From positions 1 to 10,419 of the forward strand of contig JAHHSK010000062.1 in the NCBI GenBank assembly GCA_020025255.1: a stretch of 10,419 bases of DNA, read 5' to 3'. The notes under the pieces are model-generated. The model did no database searches. It was not told the origin of the DNA and was given only the letters and a program-made list of their open reading frames with translations. Within the stretch, counting starts at the first letter, position 1. Every line of letters begins with the position of its first letter. Positions 6,735 to 10,419 of this stretch are shown piece by piece. The stretch comes from Ruthenibacterium sp. GTDB lineage: Bacteria; Bacillota; Clostridia; Oscillospirales; Ruminococcaceae. The position numbers and the translations under genes are program-made.

Positions 6735-7256
6735 TTATCCCACCACGGCGGCGGCAAAAGCCGAACGGCACGAGCCCAGATTCCGGCGCACGCCCAGCGG
6801 GCCGTACAGCCGCACCATTTCCAAAAGCGCGCAGATCTTATCCGCAGTGCTCACGCACAGCGATTCCCGATAGCGCGGCAGGGAAACCGTCAGCGGCCAC
6901 ATGTGCTTTTCAATGATATCCTCTTCCACGGGGGAAAGCCCGAACACCCTTGCATTTTCCAGTGCCATGCGCGGATGCACCCGCAGGCGTTCCCAATGCC
7001 CGATGCCGGTTTCTTCCCACTTTTTCAGGTACAGGTCATGCAGCAGCCCGGCGCGGGCGGCGGCACGGTAATCCAGCCCGAAAATACGGCAGAGCGTAAA
7101 GCCCACATACGCCACGAACAAACAGTGATCGTAACAGCTTACCCCTTTGGCATGCTGCGGGATCTCCTGCATCGCGCGGACAAGGGGATCTTCCTCTAAT
7201 CCATCCAGACACGCGGCAAACAGCGCGCGGTTTTCTTCCTTCCACTGCATCGGCAT
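6735..7256 (-). CDS. HD-domain phosphohydrolase
   Basis: A 173-residue soluble protein of the HD superfamily, metal-dependent phosphohydrolases that usually act on nucleotides. The metal-binding set is visible: His44 (in Tyr-Asp-His), His73-Asp74 in Leu-Leu-His-Asp-Leu, His118 in Glu-Lys-His-Met, and Asp139 in Thr-Ala-Asp-Lys, with an additional His94-Pro between. The His118 and Asp139 positions match the helical core common to clostridial HD proteins of this length. The substrate cannot be told from sequence. Start ATG at 7256 has AAAGG four bases upstream; an ATG two codons in (7250) has about ten bases of spacing and is equally possible. The gene has its own terminator and appears monocistronic, with a structured leader of about 60 bases. 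Confidence 0.88.
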   Translation of the reverse strand: MPMQWKEENRALFAACLDGLEEDPLVRAMQEIPQHAKGVSCYDHCLFVAYVGFTLCRIFGLDYRAAARAGLLHDLYLKKWEETGIGHWERLRVHPRMALENARVFGLSPVEEDIIEKHMWPLTVSLPRYRESLCVSTADKICALLEMVRLYGPLGVRRNLGSCRSAFAAAVVG

Positions 7257-7276
7257 TCACCCTTTCTGCAAATAAC

Positions 7277-7319
7277 GAGAGCACGATCCGGTTCAAGGCG
7301 GCATCTGCGCCAGGCTCTC
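7277..7319 (-). other. Structured leader of the HD-domain gene
   Basis: GAGAGC (7277-7282) is complementary to GCTCTC (7314-7319), enclosing a second small stem GGCG (7297-7300) / CGCC (7308-7311) with a 7-base loop. It ends about 20 bases before the start codon on the minus strand. It matches no riboswitch class I recognise. Confidence 0.3.
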
Positions 7320-7324
7320 TGCTT

Positions 7325-7330
7325 ATAATA
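7325..7330 (-). promoter_or_regulatory. Possible -10 of the HD-domain gene
   Basis: TATTAT on the minus strand (7330-7325) about 70 bases before the start codon. The only -35-like hexamer, TTGAAG, is 20 bases upstream, so the promoter is weak or needs help. It lies 83 bases beyond the nucleosidase gene's terminator. Confidence 0.35.
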
Positions 7331-7412
7331 CGAAAAAGAGGGTCGGTTTCCTTCAAAAAACGAGTTTTTTCTGTGCCGGGGCAAAATTTCACATTTTTCC
7401 GCGCAGGTGCAC

Positions 7413-7449
7413 AAAAAATCGGCCGCAGAAGACAACTTCTGCGGCCGAT
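7413..7449 (-). terminator. Rho-independent terminator of the ychF-mtnN operon
   Basis: CTTCTGCGGCCGAT (7436-7449) pairs perfectly with 7418-7431 around an ACAA loop (TTGT on the transcript). On the minus strand the hairpin is followed by six T's (7418-7413). It begins 11 bases after the nucleosidase stop codon. Confidence 0.93.
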
Positions 7450-7459
7450 CCGCTTACCG

Positions 7460-8149
7460 TTACAGCCGTGCCACGATCCCTTCACAGATCGCTGCCGCCG
7501 TAGCGCAGTATTCCGTGATATCGAACTGCTTGACCACAAGCGTTTGCAGCGCGTCCTCGTCTGCGTTATCGCTCATGGCGCGAAGAACGACGCTCGGCAC
7601 GCCGTTCTTTGCCGCAACATGTGCCACGGCTGCGCCCTCCATTTCCACGCAGTCCGGTGCGCATTTTGCAGCGATCGCATTTTTCGTGGCACTGTCACCG
7701 ACGAAATCATCGCCGGTTGCGATCCTGCCGACGATATACTTCACACCCGCTTCATCGCACGCGGCCTTTGCTGCCGCGATCATGGCTTCATCGCCCGCAA
7801 ACTCCTGCAAATGCGGGAAGCTTTCCGCGATCATCCGCCGCTGTGCATCGTGATACAGCAGCGTTTTGCCGATCACCACATCCCCGACGCCGATCTTATC
7901 CGTCATGTTTCCGGCAATGCCCGAAAAGATCAGCGCATCGGCGCCGAACTTGGTAATCAAAAGCTGTGCCGCACAGGCGGCATTCACTTTTCCCATTCCG
8001 GCACAGCACAGCACGACGCGGTGCCCGCGCAGGGTGCCGGTATAAAAGACGACCCCCGCACTTGTTTCTTCGCTTTTGTCTGTCATGCGGCTGCACAGGC
8101 GTGCAATCTCATCCGGCATGGCACCCATAAGGCCGATGATTTTTTCCAT
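7460..8149 (-). CDS. mtnN: 5'-methylthioadenosine/S-adenosylhomocysteine nucleosidase
   Basis: This cytosolic enzyme (MTAN, Pfs) cleaves adenine from methylthioadenosine, S-adenosylhomocysteine and 5'-deoxyadenosine, relieving product inhibition of SAM-dependent and radical-SAM enzymes. The 229-residue length matches E. coli MTAN (232). Catalytic residues align: Glu14 in Gly-Ala-Met-Pro-Asp-Glu-Ile, Glu171 in Val-Glu-Met-Glu-Gly-Ala, and Asp194 in Ala-Met-Ser-Asp-Asn-Ala-Asp, equal to E. coli Glu12, Glu174 and Asp197. The phosphorylase-like Ser-Gly-Ile-Ala-Gly loop is at 76-80. I start at ATG 8149, eight bases after AAAGGAG; an in-frame extension to 8200 would run into ychF and has no role. 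The gene follows ychF by 13 bases, its ribosome binding site overlapping the ychF stop codon, so the two form an operon. A terminator follows. No luxS is seen in this window. Confidence 0.96.
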   Translation of the reverse strand: MEKIIGLMGAMPDEIARLCSRMTDKSEETSAGVVFYTGTLRGHRVVLCCAGMGKVNAACAAQLLITKFGADALIFSGIAGNMTDKIGVGDVVIGKTLLYHDAQRRMIAESFPHLQEFAGDEAMIAAAKAACDEAGVKYIVGRIATGDDFVGDSATKNAIAAKCAPDCVEMEGAAVAHVAAKNGVPSVVLRAMSDNADEDALQTLVVKQFDITEYCATAAAICEGIVARL

Positions 8150-8162
8150 GGCGCGTTCTCCT

Positions 8163-9275
8163 TTATACATTGAACAGGAATTCGATGATATCCCCGTCAT
8201 TCACAACATATTCCTTGCCTTCGGTGCGCTGCAGCCCCTTGGCCTTGACGTTCGCCATATTGAACCCGCACGCTGCAAAATCATCATAGCTGACGACGCT
8301 GGCGCGGATGAAGCCGCGTTCAAAGTCGGAATGGATCTTGCCCGCCGCCTGCGGCGCCTTTGTGCCGCGGCGGATCGTCCATGCGCGGCATTCCTTTTTG
8401 CCGTCCGTCAAAAAGCTGATGAGCCCCAAAAGCGAATAGCTCGCTTTGATGAGGTTATCCAGACCCGTTGCCTCAATGCCCATTTCGTGCAAAAATTCGA
8501 TCTTCTCTTGCGGGGTATAATCTGCGATATCCTCTTCCGTCTTTGCACAAATGGGGATGCATTCCGCGCCTTCTTCCTCGGCCAGCTTTTTCACCGTAAG
8601 ATAATACGGATTATCCAACATGCCTTCCATAAGGTCATCTTCGCTCATATTCGCGGCATAGATGACGGGCTTTGCCGTCAGCAGCCCCATTTCCCGCATC
8701 GTCAGCACCTGTTCTTCATCGCTTTCGTCGATTTCAAACGTGCGCGCGTTTTTGCCTTCGCCCAGATGTGCCTCCAGCTGCGAAAGCCATGCCGCGCTTG
8801 CCAGTGCCTTTTTGTCGCCCGTCTTGCCGGCCTTCGCCATGCGGGCGGCGCGGTTCGTCACCACCTCAAGGTCGCTCAGGATCAGCTCGGTGTCGATCGT
8901 TTCGATATCGCGCACCGGGTCCACACTGCCTTCGACATGCACGATATCCGTTCCGCCGAAGCAGCGCACTACATGCACAATGGCATCACATTCGCGGATG
9001 TTGCCCAAAAACTTGTTGCCCAGTCCTTCGCCCTTGGATGCACCCTTTACAAGCCCCGCGATATCCACAAACTCCACAATGGCGGGTGTTTTTTTGTTGG
9101 TATCCCAGATTTCCGCCAGCTTGTCCAGCCGCGCATCGGGCACGGGGACGATGCCCGTGTTCGGATCAATGGTGCAGAACGGATAGTTTGCCGCCGCGGC
9201 ATTTTTTGTGCTGGTGATCGCATTAAAAAGTGTGCTTTTGCCCACATTGGGCAGACCCACGATGCCTAATTTCAT
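8163..9275 (-). CDS. ychF: Redox-regulated ribosome-associated ATPase YchF (OLA1 family)
   Basis: YchF is a conserved P-loop ATPase of the Obg branch that binds ribosomes and affects stress and redox responses. The 370-residue length is typical (E. coli 363). Visible parts: P-loop Gly7-Leu-Pro-Asn-Val-Gly-Lys-Ser-Thr15, Asp71-Ile-Ala-Gly74 (G3), and Asn209-Met-Ser-Glu212, the NxxE form of G4 that gives ATP preference over GTP. The helical domain lies between, and a TGS domain fills roughly 283-367, ending Asp-Gly-Asp-Ile-Ile-Glu-Phe-Leu-Phe-Asn-Val. The start is the ATG at 9275, as in the family (Met-Lys-Leu-Gly-Ile-Val-Gly). Its AAGGAG is 12 bases upstream, a rather long spacing, but no in-frame start lies closer. 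Transcribed from a strong promoter with a leader of about 110 bases, it is the first gene of an operon with mtnN. Confidence 0.97.
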   Translation of the reverse strand: MKLGIVGLPNVGKSTLFNAITSTKNAAAANYPFCTIDPNTGIVPVPDARLDKLAEIWDTNKKTPAIVEFVDIAGLVKGASKGEGLGNKFLGNIRECDAIVHVVRCFGGTDIVHVEGSVDPVRDIETIDTELILSDLEVVTNRAARMAKAGKTGDKKALASAAWLSQLEAHLGEGKNARTFEIDESDEEQVLTMREMGLLTAKPVIYAANMSEDDLMEGMLDNPYYLTVKKLAEEEGAECIPICAKTEEDIADYTPQEKIEFLHEMGIEATGLDNLIKASYSLLGLISFLTDGKKECRAWTIRRGTKAPQAAGKIHSDFERGFIRASVVSYDDFAACGFNMANVKAKGLQRTEGKEYVVNDGDIIEFLFNV

Positions 9276-9340
9276 AGTTTTCTGTATCTCCTTTGAATTC
9301 AACGCGTTTCCGGCTTGCGTATTTGATTTGAAGTGTTCCG

Positions 9341-9366
9341 TTTGGGATATCCCTTCCAACCCCAAA
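9341..9366 (-). other. Hairpin in the ychF leader
   Basis: TTTGGG (9341-9346) is complementary to CCCAAA (9361-9366), with a 14-base loop holding GGGATATCCC (9344-9353) partly overlapping it. A longer-range 6-bp match, CGGCTT (9311-9316) with AAGCCG (9366-9371), competes with it. These are short stems and may be chance. Confidence 0.25.
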
Positions 9367-9390
9367 AGCCGCTTCCTACAGTATTTTTTT

Positions 9391-9419
9391 ATTGTATCAT
9401 AAAGGCTCCGTTTTCTCAA
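9391..9419 (-). promoter_or_regulatory. Sigma-A promoter of ychF-mtnN
   Basis: On the minus strand TTGAGA (9419-9414) and TACAAT (9396-9391) are 17 bases apart, and the -10 is preceded by TGA, an extended -10. Transcription would begin near 9384, giving a leader of about 110 bases before the ychF ATG. Confidence 0.8.
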
Positions 9420-9428
9420 CAGGCAAAC

Positions 9429-9476
9429 AGCCCTGCGCAGCGGCTTTCCGCGCGCAGGGCTTGGCTGCAAAGCCAA
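9429..9476. other. GC-rich hairpin pair in the divergent intergenic region
   Basis: Hairpin one: AGCCCTGCGC (9429-9438) pairs with 9452-9461, and the inner GCGG (9440-9443) with CCGC (9448-9451), leaving one bulged A and a CTTT loop. Hairpin two: TTGGCT (9461-9466) pairs with AGCCAA (9471-9476). No T-run follows on either strand and both flanking genes start here rather than end, so their role is unclear: a decayed terminator, a small-RNA end or an extragenic palindrome. Confidence 0.5.
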
Positions 9477-9630
9477 ACGCCCCGCCCCGCTTTAGCAAAC
9501 ACTTAATATGAGTGATAAAATAAACCCGGCGGCCGATTTCTTTCCCGCAAAAGGAACAAAAGCGCCGAACCCCCGCAGAACTATCCAAAAAGCAGCAAAT
9601 CCACAAAGAAGCAGGGGAGAGCCGCAGATA
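9477..9630. other. Intergenic stretch with no convincing gene
   Basis: Between the hairpin pair and the CIRCE operator I see no gene with a ribosome binding site. A minus-strand frame opening at a TTG near 9606 runs 69 codons to 9397 and includes Phe-Cys-Ser-Phe-Cys-Gly-Lys-Glu (a zinc-ribbon-like piece), but it lacks a ribosome binding site and overlaps the ychF promoter. Part of the stretch is AT-rich (9495-9525), with a small CACT/AGTG inverted repeat. Confidence 0.4.
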
Positions 9631-9657
9631 TTAGCGCTCTACCATTCACAGTGCTAA
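9631..9657 (+). promoter_or_regulatory. CIRCE operator (HrcA binding site)
   Basis: TTAGCGCTC-N9-CAGTGCTAA matches the CIRCE consensus TTAGCACTC-N9-GAGTGCTAA at 16 of 18 positions with the exact 9-base spacer. CIRCE is bound by the heat-shock repressor HrcA. It lies 164 bases upstream of the hsp20 start codon. HrcA itself is not in the window. Confidence 0.88.
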
Positions 9658-9681
9658 CAATTAACAGTTTGTTCATATTTT
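9654..9681 (+). promoter_or_regulatory. Candidate hsp20 promoter overlapping CIRCE
   Basis: CTAACA (9654-9659) and TATTTT (9676-9681), 16 bases apart, each match the sigma-A consensus at four of six positions. The -35 shares bases with the CIRCE right arm, the usual arrangement for HrcA repression. A competing -10 (TATACT, 9709-9714) with no -35 lies downstream, so which is used is uncertain. Confidence 0.4.
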
Positions 9682-9684
9682 ATG

Positions 9685-9697
9685 TGAAAACTTTTCA
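9685..9697 (+). other. 13-bp palindrome upstream of hsp20
   Basis: TGAAAA-C-TTTTCA is a perfect inverted repeat between CIRCE and the alternative -10. It resembles a small operator half-pair but matches no site I can name; it differs from the cre consensus by lacking the central G. Confidence 0.4.
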
Positions 9698-9721
9698 TAC
9701 CCGGCGCATATACTAAAGACA

Positions 9722-9785
9722 GTTCCGAAAGGGACGAAGAGATACAAACCACCGGCTGTCAGCTGACTGCGCGCAGACCAGCCGG
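9722..9785 (+). other. Structured 5' leader of hsp20
   Basis: Two hairpins precede the gene. GTTCC (9722-9726) pairs with GGGAC (9731-9735) around a GAAA tetraloop, including one G-U pair. CCGGCTG (9752-9758) pairs with CAGCCGG (9779-9785), enclosing two short palindromes, GTCAGCTGAC and CTGCGCGCAG. The ribosome binding site AGGAG (9811-9815) lies outside these stems, so a ROSE-like thermometer is not evident. Confidence 0.5.
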
Positions 9786-9821
9786 AAAAAATATCACACG
9801 CACAGAGAACAGGAGCAGATC

Positions 9822-10256
9822 ATGTTTGGAATGATTCCTTTTGACCGCAATGAACAAAACTTGTTTCACTATCTGGACCGGATGGAGCGCAATCTCTGGG
9901 ATGGCAGCATCACAGACACGATGCAGTTCCGGTGCGATGTGCAGGATCAGGGCGAAAGCTACCTGCTGCAGGCAGAGCTGCCCGGGTTTGAATCCAAAGA
10001 CATTCAGATCGACCTGAACGGCAGCAATCTTGTGATTTCCGCCCGCCGGGACGAAAGCAGTGAAAAAAAGGCCGAGGACGGCGGATATTTGTTCCGCGAA
10101 AGAAAAATCGGTTCCTTCAGCCGCAGCTTTGATGTAAGCAACATTGATACCGAACAGATTCGTGCCGCTTACAAAAACGGTGTGCTGGAGCTGACGCTTC
10201 CCAAAAAGAGCGCACAGCAGCCCGACACCCGCAGAATCCAGATCGAATGCGAATAA
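9822..10256 (+). CDS. Small heat-shock protein, Hsp20/alpha-crystallin family
   Basis: An ATP-independent holdase chaperone that binds unfolding proteins and keeps them refoldable by DnaK/ClpB. The 144 residues have the usual three parts: a variable N-terminal region (1-35, with aromatic residues), an alpha-crystallin domain from about 38 to 128 containing Glu-Leu-Pro-Gly-Phe (52-56) and Gly-Val-Leu-Glu-Leu-Thr-Leu-Pro-Lys (120-128), and a C-terminal tail with the Ile-x-Ile oligomerisation motif (Ile139-Gln-Ile141). Start ATG 9822 has AGGAG six bases upstream; an ATG three codons in is less well spaced. The CIRCE operator upstream predicts HrcA repression and induction by heat. The gene is monocistronic and ends at a strong terminator. 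Confidence 0.96.
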   Translation: MFGMIPFDRNEQNLFHYLDRMERNLWDGSITDTMQFRCDVQDQGESYLLQAELPGFESKDIQIDLNGSNLVISARRDESSEKKAEDGGYLFRERKIGSFSRSFDVSNIDTEQIRAAYKNGVLELTLPKKSAQQPDTRRIQIECE

Positions 10257-10284
10257 GCCCTCCACAAAGCATCGCATTCCCATA

Positions 10285-10316
10285 CCCCCGGACGCATTGC
10301 GTCCGGGGGATTTTTT
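10285..10316 (+). terminator. Rho-independent terminator of hsp20
   Basis: CCCCCGGACGC (10285-10295) pairs perfectly with 10299-10309 around an ATT loop, followed by A and six T's. It starts 28 bases after the hsp20 stop codon. Confidence 0.95.
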
Positions 10317-10320
10317 AAGC

Positions 10321-10358
10321 AAAAAACAGCTCCTGCCAAAGCGGCAGGAGCTGTTTTT
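10321..10358. terminator. Second, bidirectional terminator
   Basis: CAGCTCCTGCC (10327-10337) pairs perfectly with 10343-10353 around a 5-base loop, flanked by six A's and five T's. It backs up the hsp20 terminator and, on the minus strand, would terminate a convergent gene entering from the right. Confidence 0.9.
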
Positions 10359-10368
10359 CTATGCAAAA

Positions 10369-10419
10369 TCACCACAGCCCGCTATTCAGATGCAGCCAGT
10401 AAAGCGCCGCTTCACACAG
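10369..10419 (-). CDS. C-terminal end of a convergent gene (partial)
   Basis: Reading the minus strand inward from the window edge, one frame is open for 16 codons and ends with TGA at 10371-10369, 10 bases before the bidirectional terminator. The other two minus frames hit stops sooner. The fragment contains Ala-Ala-Leu-Tyr-Trp-Leu-His and ends Gly-Leu-Trp. It is too short to identify; the terminator position is the main support. Confidence 0.4.
   Translation of the reverse strand: MCEAALYWLHLNSGLW

Noticed and set aside
7277..7319. tRNA-like arrangement on the plus strand (GGTTCAA within a closing stem)
   Set aside because: The T-loop-like motif lies far from the 3' closing stem, and there is no anticodon arm or proper acceptor geometry.
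133..8149. AI-2 quorum-sensing module suggested by an AI-2E-family protein and an Pfs-type nucleosidase
   Set aside because: The two genes are over 6 kb apart in separate units, no luxS is present, and AI-2E family membership alone does not show AI-2 transport.
8076..9269. Plus-strand frame of 397 codons antisense to ychF
   Set aside because: YchF motifs (P-loop, NxxE, TGS) are clear on the minus strand; the antisense product shows no domain.
1..10419. CRISPR array, insertion sequence, prophage or defence island
   Set aside because: No short regularly spaced direct repeats other than the LRR coding repeats, and no transposase, integrase, Cas or restriction-type proteins are encoded.

Overview
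The window looks like ordinary chromosomal DNA from a moderately GC-rich Firmicute of class Clostridia, probably Oscillospiraceae/Ruminococcaceae-like. This is inferred from strong AGGAGG-type ribosome binding sites, TTGACA/TATAAT-type promoters, dense rho-independent hairpins, a CIRCE heat-shock operator, and protein types typical of that group (AlaX with a DHHA1 domain, a compact 493-residue MalQ, an internalin-like LRR lipoprotein). I cannot place it to species. I see no insertion sequence, prophage, CRISPR array, tRNA or rRNA.

Layout. Positions 1-60 are the last codons of a plus-strand gene, followed by a bidirectional terminator. On the minus strand, 133-1329 encodes an AI-2E/PerM-family membrane protein and 1438-2592 an alanyl-tRNA editing hydrolase (AlaX-L). 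A divergent promoter region (2593-2791) separates these from plus-strand malQ (4-alpha-glucanotransferase, 2792-4273) and a small helical protein of unknown function (4337-4768). A 34-bp palindromic terminator ends both that gene and the convergent LRR lipoprotein gene (4871-6508, minus). Next on the minus strand come an HD-domain hydrolase (6735-7256) and a two-gene unit, ychF (8163-9275) followed by the MTA/SAH nucleosidase gene (7460-8149). A 546-bp divergent intergenic region (9276-9821) carries the ychF promoter, a GC-rich hairpin pair and a CIRCE operator. It leads to a plus-strand hsp20 small heat-shock gene (9822-10256). Two terminators follow, then the apparent tail of a convergent gene leaving the window.

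How the genes relate. Most are independent housekeeping or stress units: proofreading of Ala-tRNA, maltodextrin handling, ribosome-associated ATPase, salvage/detoxification of SAM by-products, and protein folding under heat. The only clear operon is ychF-mtnN. malQ and the small helical gene may be co-transcribed. I did not find a convincing new multi-gene system. The most interesting parts are regulatory: CIRCE control of hsp20 with a structured leader, a hairpin able to mask the ribosome binding site of the small helical gene, a perfect palindrome in the malQ leader, nested inverted repeats around the LRR promoter, and 66-bp near-identical tandem repeats inside the LRR gene.
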